Of a stretch of DNA of 56,244 nt, positions 1 to 7,610 are shown in pieces (position 1 is the first letter of the stretch; each line of letters starts with the position of its first letter). This stretch comes from Sphingomonadales bacterium Ga0077557 (lineage in GTDB: Bacteria; Pseudomonadota; Alphaproteobacteria; Sphingomonadales; Sphingomonadaceae): positions 1 to 56,244 of the forward strand of contig LNFI01000003.1 of NCBI GenBank assembly GCA_001464615.1, in the 5' to 3' direction. Under the pieces are notes generated by a model that worked only from the letters and a program-made list of their open reading frames with translations, ran no database searches and had not been told where the DNA came from. The position numbers were made by a program, and so were the translations under genes.

Positions 1-113
1 ATAACCTCACTACGCAACTCAGCCGCCAATTGCGGCAACTGCTCCGGTGAAAGCTTCCGCAAATCCGAAGGCGTGGTCACAGTGTCCAAAAGCGGGGTAG
101 CGGGCAAAGACAT
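1..113 (-). CDS. dxs: 1-deoxy-D-xylulose-5-phosphate synthase, N-terminus only (cut by window edge)
   Basis: The first 37 codons are present, read leftwards from an ATG at 113 and still open at base 1. The peptide opens [12 protein letters not shown] and continues with [18 protein letters not shown], the usual N-terminal stretch of bacterial DXS ahead of its first thiamine-diphosphate domain. DXS condenses pyruvate and glyceraldehyde-3-phosphate to DXP, the first step of the MEP isoprenoid pathway in the cytoplasm. It is divergent from rsmE, with about 117 bp between the two starts. A competing ORF in another frame here has no family-like features and was set aside. The call rests on a short stretch, but the residues are distinctive. 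Confidence 0.8.
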   Translation of the reverse strand, partial: MSLPATPLLDTVTTPSDLRKLSPEQLPQLAAELRSEV

Positions 114-230
114 GCAAAAATGAATCCCTTATTCGATCCGCCGTCCTAGTCGATTGGTGGGAAAAGGTGAACAGGCGGATTTTTCGTGCTGCCGGTGACG
201 ACACCGGCCTTATCAGCTATCCGATTCGCT

Positions 231-974
231 ATGCCCGCCACACCCGCCTGGCCCCCTCAATCGACACCGCGGCTCTTCGTGGCGACGCCCATCGTCGCCG
301 GTTCAATCCGCGTTGAGGGGCCACAAGCGCATTACTTAATGGCGGTGATGCGGACCAAACATGGCGATCCTGTGAAATTGTTCGACGGCACCAGCGGCGA
401 ATGGCTGGGGATCGTCGAATCGCTGGGGAAGCGCGACTTGACGCTGAACGTCACCGAAAAGCTGCGCGAATGCGAAATTGTCCCCGATTTATGGCTCTGT
501 GCTGCGCCGCTGAAAAAGGGGCGGATCGACTGGCTGGTCGAAAAAGCCTGCGAATTAGGGGTCGATCGGGTGATGCCGGTGCTGACGCGGCGGACGGTGG
601 TCGATCGCCTGAACCTTGATCGCTTGCGCGCCCACATGATCGAAGCGGCCGAACAATGCGGCCGAACCGCGCTGCCGAGCCTGACCGACCCCATCAAGCT
701 GCCTGCCCTGTTGCGCGACTGGCCTGACAATCGCATGCTGTTTTTTGCGGACGAAACCGGTGGGCAGCCCGCCTTGGACGCGATGCGATCGCGCCCCGGA
801 CCGGCCGGCATCTTGATCGGCCCCGAAGGCGGCTTTGACGATAGCGAACGCGATCTGATCCGCGCCCACCCCGCCGCGATCGGTATGTCGCTTGGGCCCC
901 GCATCCTGCGCGCCGACACGGCAGCAGCAGCAGCAGTCGCTATTTGGATGACCGCGGCGGGCGACTGGCAATAA
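231..974 (+). CDS. rsmE: 16S rRNA m3U1498 methyltransferase RsmE
   Basis: A 247-residue SPOUT-class methyltransferase that makes m3U1498 in 16S rRNA with SAM as donor. Visible family motifs are EAAEQCGR at about 138-145, LIGPEGGF at about 195-202 and LGPRILRADTA at about 221-231; the last two form the knotted SAM site. The N-terminal PUA-like part (about 13-70) holds the expected RLFV and HYLMAVMR segments. The ATG at 231 was chosen because the longer 186 start only adds residues without family character. It reads in the same direction as gshA, which begins 66 bp downstream. Length matches the family's usual 240-250 residues. Confidence 0.93.
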   Translation: MPATPAWPPQSTPRLFVATPIVAGSIRVEGPQAHYLMAVMRTKHGDPVKLFDGTSGEWLGIVESLGKRDLTLNVTEKLRECEIVPDLWLCAAPLKKGRIDWLVEKACELGVDRVMPVLTRRTVVDRLNLDRLRAHMIEAAEQCGRTALPSLTDPIKLPALLRDWPDNRMLFFADETGGQPALDAMRSRPGPAGILIGPEGGFDDSERDLIRAHPAAIGMSLGPRILRADTAAAAAVAIWMTAAGDWQ

Positions 975-1040
975 TTGGTTTCAGCAGCACAAGGCACGAG
1001 CACTAGCGTCCCGCCCCGCCCCCGGCTAAAGGCGCGATCC

Positions 1041-2414
1041 ATGAGCACGAAGACCGTAACCAACAGCAAATCGGCGGTCATCGAACACCGCGACCAACTC
1101 ATCGCGAGCTTCGCCAAGGGCGAAAAGCCGCCTGAGCGCTGGCGAATCGGCACCGAGCATGAAAAATTCGTCTATGCGCTGAACGATCATCGCGCCCCTT
1201 CCTATGACGAAGCCGGCGGCATCCGCGACCTGTTAATGGCGCTGACCGAATTCGGCTGGGAACCGGTGCTGGAAGGCGGGAAGGTCATCGCGCTGAACGG
1301 CAGCGACGGTAGCGTCAGCCTGGAGCCCGCTGGGCAGTTCGAACTGTCGGGCGCGCCGCTCGATAATCTCCACCAGACCTGCGCCGAAACCGGCCGTCAT
1401 CTCGAGCAGGTGCTGAAGATCGGCGAGCGCTTCGGCATCGGGTTTTTGGGGCTGGGCATGTGGCCCGACAAGACCCGCGCCGAATTGCCAATCATGCCCA
1501 AGGGCCGCTATGCGATCATGCTGCGCCATATGCCGCGCGTTGGCAGCATGGGCCTCGACATGATGCTGCGTACCTGTACCATTCAGGTTAATTTAGACTA
1601 TCAGTCTGAAGCCGATATGGTGAAAAAGTTTCGCGTCGGCCTGGCCCTGCAGCCACTCGCCACCGCGCTGTTCGCAAATTCGCCCTTTACCGAGGGCAAG
1701 CCGAACGGGATGCTTTCCTATCGCAGCCATATCTGGTCGGACACCGATCCGGCGCGCACCGGCATGCTGCCTTTCGTCTTCGAAGACGGCTTCGGCTATG
1801 ACCGCTACACCGACTATGCGCTCGATGTGCCGATGTACTTCGTCTACCGCGACGGCAAGTATATCGACGCGGCGGGCCTCAGCTTTCGCGACTTTTTGAA
1901 GGGCGATCTGTCAGTCCTCCCCGGCGAATTGCCGACCACCGATGACTGGAATGATCATCTTTCGACCGCCTTCCCAGAGGTGCGGCTGAAGAGCTTTCTC
2001 GAAATGCGCGGCGCCGATGGCGGGCCGTGGAACCGCATTTGCGCCTTGCCGGCCTTTTGGGTCGGGTTGCTGTATGACCAAGGCGCGCTCGATGCCGCCT
2101 GGGATCTCGTCAAGGGCTGGTCGATGGAAGAGCGCGAATTATTGCGCTCATCGGTGCCCAAGCTGGCGCTTGATGCGCCGTTGCCAGGCGGTGGCACGTT
2201 GCGCGATATCGCTGGGCAAGTGCTGGATATTTCGCATGCCGGGCTTGCTGCCCGCGCGCGCACCGATGCGGGCGGCAGCAACGAGACGGGCTTTCTCGAT
2301 CCGCTGCGCGAGATCGTCCGCTCCGGCAAGGTGCCGGCGCAATTGCTGCTCGATCGCTATCACGGTGAATGGGGCGGCGATGTCAGTCGGATTTACGAGG
2401 AAATGCGCTTCTAG
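1041..2414 (+). CDS. gshA: Glutamate-cysteine ligase
   Basis: A 457-residue enzyme of the plant/alphaproteobacterial class of glutamate-cysteine ligase (GCS2 superfamily), which makes gamma-glutamylcysteine from glutamate, cysteine and ATP as step one of glutathione synthesis. The segment RIGTEHEKF near residue 36, the SLEPAGQFELSGAP segment near 95 and the TCTIQVNLDY segment near 180 are typical of this class. The ATG at 1041 (MSTKTV) is preferred over the upstream 975 start, whose first 22 residues look non-coding. Its stop overlaps the 3' end of a convergent membrane-protein gene by 4 bp, so there is no room for an intergenic terminator. Confidence 0.93.
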   Translation: MSTKTVTNSKSAVIEHRDQLIASFAKGEKPPERWRIGTEHEKFVYALNDHRAPSYDEAGGIRDLLMALTEFGWEPVLEGGKVIALNGSDGSVSLEPAGQFELSGAPLDNLHQTCAETGRHLEQVLKIGERFGIGFLGLGMWPDKTRAELPIMPKGRYAIMLRHMPRVGSMGLDMMLRTCTIQVNLDYQSEADMVKKFRVGLALQPLATALFANSPFTEGKPNGMLSYRSHIWSDTDPARTGMLPFVFEDGFGYDRYTDYALDVPMYFVYRDGKYIDAAGLSFRDFLKGDLSVLPGELPTTDDWNDHLSTAFPEVRLKSFLEMRGADGGPWNRICALPAFWVGLLYDQGALDAAWDLVKGWSMEERELLRSSVPKLALDAPLPGGGTLRDIAGQVLDISHAGLAARARTDAGGSNETGFLDPLREIVRSGKVPAQLLLDRYHGEWGGDVSRIYEEMRF

Positions 2415-2842
2415 CTAACGCGCACCGACAACCACAGCACCGCGACCAAACCGACCGCACCAACGGCGGTGGTCGTATAGCCCGTCAACCGGCTGCGCAG
2501 CCAGCCGCTCGACATGATGCCACTGAGCAGCGCGATGATGCCCAGCAGAAACGCGACATTCATCAGCAGCAGTGTCGATTCGAGATAGGGGCGGCTGGCG
2601 ATGTCGCGCGACGCGCCGGGCAGCAGGCCGACGCTGAGGATCGTCGCCGACAGCGCCGAGACGATGAAGCAGACCGCGGCGGTGACAAAGGTGCCGATCG
2701 TGGCTTCCATCAGCCGCGACCGGGTGTTGGCGAAAATCAACAGCCCCAGAAATGCGACGGCGACACCCCCGAAAAAGGCGCTGATCGAGCCGATTTGCGT
2801 GGCGAAGACACTCATCGCCTGCTGTGCTTCGCTTTGCATCAT
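2411..2842 (-). CDS. Small multi-pass membrane protein of unknown function
   Basis: A 143-residue protein with three to four hydrophobic segments (roughly 13-35, 50-70, 85-110 and 120-138) separated by short basic loops, so it should sit in the inner membrane. I do not recognise a family with certainty. It resembles short bacterial DUF2721-like proteins in layout only. The ATG at 2842 (MMQSEAQ) is preferred over the upstream 2854 start because the region just before it reads like untranslated leader. It is convergent with gshA, with a 4-bp overlap of their 3' ends, and lies in the same direction as the ICMT-like gene, whose stop is about 55 bp upstream of its start. Confidence 0.7.
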   Translation of the reverse strand: MMQSEAQQAMSVFATQIGSISAFFGGVAVAFLGLLIFANTRSRLMEATIGTFVTAAVCFIVSALSATILSVGLLPGASRDIASRPYLESTLLLMNVAFLLGIIALLSGIMSSGWLRSRLTGYTTTAVGAVGLVAVLWLSVRVS

Positions 2843-2896
2843 GCCCCCCGACACCGGATCGCGAGCCTAGGCAGCGATCCGCGCGGGAGCAAGATG

Positions 2897-4195
2897 TCAG
2901 CCGACTGGCTTTTGGCCGAAGACCCAAGCGAAGAAGCGCGGCACCGGGCCGTTGCGCGCCATCCAGTCCGAATAGGCCTGATAATCAGGATCGTCGCGGA
3001 GGTGCTTCTCCTCGGTCCGGGCGCGCCAGTAATAAATGCCCGACACCACCGCCAGCAGCAACGTCGCGCGCGCAGCATCGACGAGCGAACCGGTGCTGAG
3101 AAACGGCACAGTGGCGATCCACCAGAACAGGTTTTTGGAGAGATAAGCGGGGTGCCGCGACCAGGCATAGGGCCCGTGCGTCAAAATCCCGCGGTGCGTG
3201 AGGTTCGAAAAGCGCAGGCCAAAGGCAACCGTCGCCCAGGCATAAATCGCCGTCAGCCCGACCAGGACCACGCCGGTAATCGCCAGCAATACGGGTTGGT
3301 TGGCATACCAATGCGTCCAGTCTGCGGTGCCGGGATGGTAATCAAGCACGCCGCCATTGGCCATTAGTGAAAAGGGCGGGTAGCAGATCAGCGCCGCCAT
3401 CCATGCTTCGGCATGGGGATTGGCGCTGCGGATATGCGCGTCGAGCGGGCGCATCGTCAGCGCATAGCCGACGGTCGCAAAGGCGACGTCGATCACAAAC
3501 ATCAGCGTGATCAGCCAATTGGCCAGCGCGATTGGATCGTGCAGCACCTGTTGCCAATCGGCGCGGATGAAATTGCCAAAGCCCGGCGGGACGATCGCCA
3601 GCATGAACGCAAAGAAGAACGCCTTGACCGCCCAGCTGCGCAGATGCGCGAAGATCATCTGCGGATCGGCCTCGCCCGTTCCCATCAGCCAGCTGCCCAG
3701 CGCCCAGGCACCATCCTTTGGCGCTACCAATTTGCGATCGAGCCAGATCACATAGGGAATCGAGCCGACAAACAGAATTGGCGCTGCCGCCCCCAGCATG
3801 TTCATTGCAAAGGGATAGTCCGCCCATTGCCGGTCCCAATAGAAGCGCGCGGTGCCATAAATCAGCGCAATGCCGGCCCAGGTCGCCCATAATCCGGCAA
3901 GTTTAGTGAGGCTGATGTCGAGCGTTTCGCGCCAGCTGGTGGTGCGTGACCAATCGATGCCGGTCGTCGGGCGGCGATGCACCTTATCGACACATACCGA
4001 CCACAAAATCATCGGCAAGCCGCAGGCCGCGACATTGACCAGCGCCGAATAGGGCCCATCGAGCCCGAACCAGCGGGCAACAACCACCCAGGCAAGCAAG
4101 CCTGCCAATCCGGCCATGCCAACCCCGGTGCTGACGGCGGATGCCGGTCGCGGATCGGTTGCCACCGCGCGCGCCAAAGAAGGATCGTGCAACAT
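2897..4195 (-). CDS. ICMT-like membrane methyltransferase
   Basis: A 432-residue polytopic membrane protein. The C-terminal part carries the isoprenylcysteine carboxyl methyltransferase-like signature: GPYAWSRHPAYL at about 341-352 followed by a hydrophobic hairpin and RARTEEKHL at about 391-399, the SAM-binding RHPxY...EE pattern of the family. The N-terminal 300 residues hold six to eight further membrane segments, making it much longer than the common 150-220-residue bacterial versions. The substrate cannot be told from sequence; bacterial members methylate small molecules or lipids. It ends just before the small membrane protein gene and begins 66 bp from the stop of the interrupted enzyme gene, in the same direction. 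Confidence 0.8.
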   Translation of the reverse strand: MLHDPSLARAVATDPRPASAVSTGVGMAGLAGLLAWVVVARWFGLDGPYSALVNVAACGLPMILWSVCVDKVHRRPTTGIDWSRTTSWRETLDISLTKLAGLWATWAGIALIYGTARFYWDRQWADYPFAMNMLGAAAPILFVGSIPYVIWLDRKLVAPKDGAWALGSWLMGTGEADPQMIFAHLRSWAVKAFFFAFMLAIVPPGFGNFIRADWQQVLHDPIALANWLITLMFVIDVAFATVGYALTMRPLDAHIRSANPHAEAWMAALICYPPFSLMANGGVLDYHPGTADWTHWYANQPVLLAITGVVLVGLTAIYAWATVAFGLRFSNLTHRGILTHGPYAWSRHPAYLSKNLFWWIATVPFLSTGSLVDAARATLLLAVVSGIYYWRARTEEKHLRDDPDYQAYSDWMARNGPVPRFFAWVFGQKPVG

Positions 4196-4261
4196 CGCTG
4201 CGGTGATAGCGCAGCAATGGTAAGCAAGCCGTGAAGCATCGCGCCCATCGGCAAGCCGCGT

Positions 4262-4981
4262 TCAGCCCAGGAACAACTCCGCCGCTGCGTCAACAATCGC
4301 TGCTGCATCGAGCCGATAGCGCTGATAAAGATCGGGCAAGTCCCCGCTCTGGCCGAAGCGATCGACCCCAAGCGGGCTCACCCGCATCCCGCGCACCCCG
4401 CCAAGCCAGGACAGAGCGCCCGGCGATCCATCGATCACCGTCACCAATCCTGCCGCTGGCGACAAGGTGGATAGCAATGTCTCCACATAGGAGGGGGCGG
4501 GCGGCGTACCGGTCCAGCGCGCCGCGCGCCGCGCCGACCAGCCGCGATGCAGCAAATCGGGCGAGGTGATGTTCAGCAGCCCAAGCCCGGGCAGATCATC
4601 AGCCAAGTCCGCATAGGCGGCAAGCACCTCGGGCGCGACTGCGCCGCTGAACACCAGCGCCGCCTCGGCCCCCGGGCCGGGCTTGCGCAGCCAGTAACCG
4701 CCCTGCAACGCGCCGGATTCCCAATCGTCATCGTCACGCGCCAGCTGCGGGATGGTGCGCGTGCTCAGCCGCAAATAGACCGATTCGCCGTCTTCAGCCT
4801 GAATGTGCGCAAAGGCGTGGCGCATGATCTGCGTCAATTCGTCGGCAAAGGCGGGTTCATAATAGGTCAGCCCCGGCTGCCCCATGCCGATCAGCGGCGT
4901 GTTGATCGATTGGTGCGCACCCCCCTCCCCCGCCAAGGTCAACCCGGACGGCGTGCCGACCAGTGTAGCGTGACAAAACAT
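4262..4981 (-). pseudogene. 3' fragment of AceE/transketolase-type enzyme gene, cut by the prophage
   Basis: This is the C-terminal third of a thiamine-diphosphate enzyme whose N-terminal two thirds lie at 44993..46641. Residues LVGTPSGLTLAGEGGAHQS continue directly from ARFLLV of the other piece. Host sequence runs only to 4963. The first six codons of the open frame (MFCHAT, ATG at 4981) come from the prophage end and are an accident of insertion. The fragment holds the pyrimidine-domain end (EGGAHQSINTP) and the transketolase C-terminal domain. Without the N-terminal TPP domain it cannot be active alone. It could be expressed at a low level from the prophage end, but I see no ribosome site. 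Confidence 0.93.
4959..4963. repeat. 5-bp target site duplication, left copy (ACCAG)
   Basis: ACCAG directly precedes the prophage terminus TGTAGCG. The same five bases follow the other terminus at 44993..44997. Five-bp duplications are the hallmark of Mu-type transposition. Using one copy, the two host fragments rejoin in frame as ...FLLVGTP... (2346 bp, 782 codons with stop). Confidence 0.95.
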
Positions 4982-5011
4982 TCTGGAGTCTTTGACACAA
5001 CAAGCTGGAGC
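4968..5011 (+). promoter_or_regulatory. Tandem transposase end-binding sites at the Mu right-type end (R1, R2)
   Basis: Two directly abutting 22-bp units, 4968..4989 and 4990..5011, each fit NNNTGACA-N7-CTGGAG(T/C). The first begins 4 bp inside the terminus. The same unit occurs in inverted orientation at the other end (44967..44988 and 44818..44839). Mu has the same layout: abutting R1/R2 at the right end and spaced L sites at the left end. These are inferred to be MuA-type binding sites. Confidence 0.88.
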
Positions 5012-5021
5012 ACTCCATTTT

Positions 5022-5813
5022 TCATTTGCCGCTGATAATCAGTTCTCGCGCCGCCGTCACCTTCCCGCTCAGGCGGTAATTCACCCCGACCTCCTCGATG
5101 GCAAAACCGGCGAAGATTGCGCGCACTTCGGGCGTATCGTTGATCGACAGCATGAAGCGCCCCTTAATGCCGCCCAAGACGCTGCTGAGACGTTCGAAAT
5201 CGGCCTCTGAGAAGACGTTGCGGCCATAGTCATTGGTGCAGCCCCAATAGGGCGGATCGAGGTAGAACAGGCTGGCTGGTCGGTCGTATTTTTCGATCAG
5301 GCGATCATAATTAAGACGCTCGATCACGACGGGTGATAGTCGCTCGTGCACGTCCTCCAAGGCGGGCACCAGCTTGGTCAGATCGAACCTCGCGCTGCCG
5401 GTCGTGCTTACGCCGAAATGCCGACCGGCCACCTTCCCACCGAACGACAGGCGTTGCAGGTAAATGAAGCGCGCCGCGCGCTCGAGATCGGTCAGCGTAT
5501 CGGGGTCGACCTGGACGAGGCGCTCGAACTCGGCCCTGCTGGTGATCTGCCACTTCATCACGTCGAGCAGCTGCTGGTAATGGCGCTGCAGGATGCGGAA
5601 CACATTGGTCACATCGGCCGAGATATCGTTGATCACTTCCAGCGTCGGCCGTCGATCGCGGCGGAAAAACACCCCACCCATGCCAACGAACGGCTCGATA
5701 TAGGCCTGGTGATCGATCGCGCCGATGCGTGCAACGAGACGCGCCGACAGGTTACGCTTGCCGCCGATGTAAGGGGCAAAAGGACGGACAGGCTGGACGG
5801 GTTCAAGCGTCAT
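5022..5813 (-). CDS. DNA adenine-N6 methyltransferase (Dam/D12 class)
   Basis: A 263-residue D12-class adenine methyltransferase. The SAM motif region is PFAPYIGGKR (11-20) and FVGMGGVFF (42-50), and the catalytic motif IV is DPPYW (186-190), the arrangement of Dam-like enzymes. The target sequence cannot be read from the protein. It is the last gene before the phage terminus; its stop is 10 bp from the inner transposase site. Its ATG overlaps the stop of the C5 methyltransferase gene by 4 bp, so the two are coupled. Position and upstream com suggest it and its neighbour replace Mu mom as protection against host restriction. Confidence 0.93.
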   Translation of the reverse strand: MTLEPVQPVRPFAPYIGGKRNLSARLVARIGAIDHQAYIEPFVGMGGVFFRRDRRPTLEVINDISADVTNVFRILQRHYQQLLDVMKWQITSRAEFERLVQVDPDTLTDLERAARFIYLQRLSFGGKVAGRHFGVSTTGSARFDLTKLVPALEDVHERLSPVVIERLNYDRLIEKYDRPASLFYLDPPYWGCTNDYGRNVFSEADFERLSSVLGGIKGRFMLSINDTPEVRAIFAGFAIEEVGVNYRLSGKVTAARELIISGK

Positions 5814-6742
5814 TGCCCGCGCTCCCTAGCGAAATCAGCCGCGAGAGTTCGGTACGCGAACGCTGCTTCCAGTGGACAAACCCCGTTACCGGCTCCCCTG
5901 GTGCGCTCCACCCGATCGGCCATCCCATCGTCAGTTCGTAGAATTGCGGGTTGGAGATCAGGCCGTCGATGAAGGAGCCAGAGCCAAGCCTGAAGCTCAC
6001 CCGGACCCGGTGCGAAGATGGGGGCATCGTAACCGGGTGCCACCCCATCGCTCGCATGGTCAGCCAAAGCTTGGTCCAGGCCCTCGCTGCATTGCCCAGC
6101 GAAAACTGCCCCGAGCTGGTCGCCGCAACGTCGAACGGCGACTTCGGCTGGATCTGGCCGTCCGCAATCATGAGGTCCGGCAAATAGCCCGCATCGGTCG
6201 CCGTCGGCGTAGGCCAGGAGGAAGAGGCGGCGACGCCGGTGGCTTGCGCCCACCTCTCGCGCCGTGAACAGTCCTGCTTTTGTGCGGTAACCCAGGCGGC
6301 GTAGGCTGCTGACGACTTCGGCAAATCCCAGATCGAGGTGCCCTTCGACATTCTCGGCGAAGACGGCGCGCGGCCGGACCTCGTCGACGATGCGCTCAAT
6401 ATCGGGCCATAAGTGACGGGGATCGTGCTTCCCGCGCCGTTTTCCGGCGAGGCTGAAGGGCTGGCAGGGATAGCCGGCAGTGACGACATGTACACGGCCG
6501 CGCCATGGTCGGCCGTCGAAGGATCGCAAATCGTCCCAAACAGGCGCTGGCTCCAGGGCCTGGTCTTCCATCCGCGCCACGAGAGTGGCCGCAGCGTGGG
6601 CTTCCCGCTCGACGTAACAAACAGTTCGATAGCCTGGCTCGGCAATGGCAAGCCCGAGTTCGAGGCCGCCATAACCGGCGCAGAGGGAGAGGCCGCGCAG
6701 ATCGCCGCCCCCATGGTCGTTAGGTTCGGGACATATAGCCAC
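5810..6742 (-). CDS. DNA cytosine-C5 methyltransferase
   Basis: A 310-residue C5 cytosine methyltransferase. Ordered motifs: SLCAGYGGLELG (19-30, SAM site), PCQPFS (92-97, catalytic Cys), ENVEGHL (130-136), the SHRRRRLF segment (167-174, the QRRxR-type motif VIII) and GNGV (285-288, motif X). The target recognition region between motifs VIII and X is about 110 residues, so a single specificity is likely. The start is a GTG at 6742 with AGGAGA 10 bp upstream; the ATG a few bases further is out of frame. It lies 22 bp after com and overlaps the adenine methyltransferase by 4 bp. Com may control its translation, as Mu Com does for mom. Confidence 0.93.
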   Translation of the reverse strand: MAICPEPNDHGGGDLRGLSLCAGYGGLELGLAIAEPGYRTVCYVEREAHAAATLVARMEDQALEPAPVWDDLRSFDGRPWRGRVHVVTAGYPCQPFSLAGKRRGKHDPRHLWPDIERIVDEVRPRAVFAENVEGHLDLGFAEVVSSLRRLGYRTKAGLFTAREVGASHRRRRLFLLAYADGDRCGLFAGPHDCGRPDPAEVAVRRCGDQLGAVFAGQCSEGLDQALADHASDGVAPGYDAPIFAPGPGELQAWLWLLHRRPDLQPAILRTDDGMADRVERTRGAGNGVCPLEAAFAYRTLAADFARERGQ

Positions 6743-6764
6743 AAGGGTCTTCTCCTGGGGCTGC

Positions 6765-6914
6765 TCACTCGGCGCTCGGAGAAGGGCTCACAGGCCTCAG
6801 CTGATTGATCTGGCGGCAACGTCGGCACTTGATCTCGACGAGGCCTGCCAGCGCCCCGACATCTGCCTTGAAAAGAAGCGCGGCACAACCGCCGCATCGA
6901 TATGATTCCTTCAT
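6765..6914 (-). CDS. com: Com-like zinc-finger translational regulator
   Basis: A 49-residue protein with two CxxC pairs, C7/C10 and C30/C33. The opening has the Com pattern (R-C-x-x-C-x-x-L-L-F-K-A-D), then EIKCRRC. Mu Com is a small zinc protein of this design that binds the mom mRNA leader and turns on its translation. Here the gene directly downstream is a C5 methyltransferase, with 22 bp between. The ATG at 6914 gives the canonical N-terminus. The gene is read on the same strand and lies in a gap that longer frames in other registers hide. Confidence 0.9.
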   Translation of the reverse strand: MKESYRCGGCAALLFKADVGALAGLVEIKCRRCRQINQLRPVSPSPSAE

Positions 6915-6961
6915 TTTTAGCACCTATCGATGCTCCCGCCGTGACGGCCGGGGGAGCCGAA

Positions 6962-6977
6962 GGCTGGCGCGCCAGCC
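6962..6977. repeat. 16-bp perfect palindrome upstream of com
   Basis: GGCTGGCGCGCCAGCC is a perfect dyad in the 119-bp gap between gam and com. A second hairpin lies at 7004..7023. On the minus-strand transcript it lies about 48 nt upstream of the com start. It could be part of a terminator without a U-tract, a protein site or an RNA element for com; the sequence does not decide. Confidence 0.6.
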
Positions 6978-7003
6978 CAAGGTGCGAGCTCGCTCTCGCG
7001 GTT

Positions 7004-7023
7004 CGAGGGATGGCAGTCCCTCG
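7004..7023 (-). terminator. Hairpin after gam (possible terminator or RNA element)
   Basis: CGAGGGA - 6 nt loop - TCCCTCG forms a 7-bp stem starting 11 bp past the gam stop. There is no T-run after it on the minus strand, so a classic intrinsic terminator is not supported. Together with the palindrome at 6962..6977 it separates gam from the com-methyltransferase group. Confidence 0.4.
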
Positions 7024-7033
7024 ACTGCCCCCG

Positions 7034-7585
7034 TTAGGCGGCAGCAATTTCTTTGCGCACGTCCTCCTCGTCGAGCTGGGTGTCGATGAAGAATTCGTCG
7101 ACCTGCTCGACGGACAGTCTGCCCTCGAACGCCTTGGCGACGTCGGGTTCGCCGAAATGCTTGATAATGCCCTGACGGTCGAGTTCGGTTTTCACGCGGA
7201 TGAACCGGCTCTTGCCGATCCAGCGCAGGCCCTGGAGCCACGCGAGCACGGCATCCGCCTTCACGCCCTTGGCGAACTTCACCGCCGGCGTGGAAAGCCG
7301 GATACCGATCTTCGCACCGGCCAGCTCGCCCGAGCGACGGTTCTTAGCGAATTGCTTGCCGCTGACTTCCCACCAGGCCTTTAGCGCAGCGAAGCGACCG
7401 CGTTGAACGGCCTCGATCCCGGCGAGGACGACGTCGCGCTCGGCCTTGAGCTTGTCGATCGCCGCCTCACAGGCGAGCTTCACCTTCAGCGCGCGGCGAT
7501 CATCACCGACATATTCGCTGATCAGTTGCACCGCTTCGCCCGGCGTTTCCGGCACCCGCAGCGCGTCATCTTTCCTTCTGGCCAT
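7034..7585 (-). CDS. gam: Gam-type host-nuclease inhibitor
   Basis: A 183-residue protein with the Mu Gam layout: a long helical N-terminal half (about residues 15-85, with DKLKAERDVVLAGIEAVQRG) followed by a KIGIRLSTPAVKF segment and a compact C-terminal part with LQGLRWIGKSRFIRVKTELDR. Mu Gam binds double-stranded DNA ends as a Ku-like dimer and blocks host exonucleases. The start is the ATG at 7585, preceded by AGGAGG 7 nt upstream. In Mu, gam is an early gene beside A and B. Here it lies at the other end of the genome, after the tail fibre gene, which should change its timing. Confidence 0.85.
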   Translation of the reverse strand: MARRKDDALRVPETPGEAVQLISEYVGDDRRALKVKLACEAAIDKLKAERDVVLAGIEAVQRGRFAALKAWWEVSGKQFAKNRRSGELAGAKIGIRLSTPAVKFAKGVKADAVLAWLQGLRWIGKSRFIRVKTELDRQGIIKHFGEPDVAKAFEGRLSVEQVDEFFIDTQLDEEDVRKEIAAA

Positions 7586-7610
7586 GCCGCCCCTCCTAGT
7601 TGCAGTGATA

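Noticed and set aside
332..1153. 273-residue minus-strand ORF over rsmE/gshA
   Set aside because: Arg/Ser-rich composition and no family pattern; it is the antisense shadow of rsmE.
2369..3367. 332-residue plus-strand ORF opposite the ICMT-like gene
   Set aside because: Composition dominated by Arg, Gln and Asp typical of reverse-strand shadows in GC-rich DNA; the opposite frame has membrane segments and motifs.
4964..4981. ATG at 4981 giving an apparently complete 239-residue gene at 4262..4981
   Set aside because: The first codons are prophage terminus sequence; the frame is the 3' part of the interrupted host gene.
5011..5040. A third abutting transposase site (R3) at the left edge
   Set aside because: The next 22 bp lack TGACA and CTGGAG in register.
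5803..7047. 414-residue minus-strand ORF across the C5 methyltransferase and com
   Set aside because: It reads in a frame with no known motifs, whereas both overlapped genes have clear catalytic and zinc motifs.
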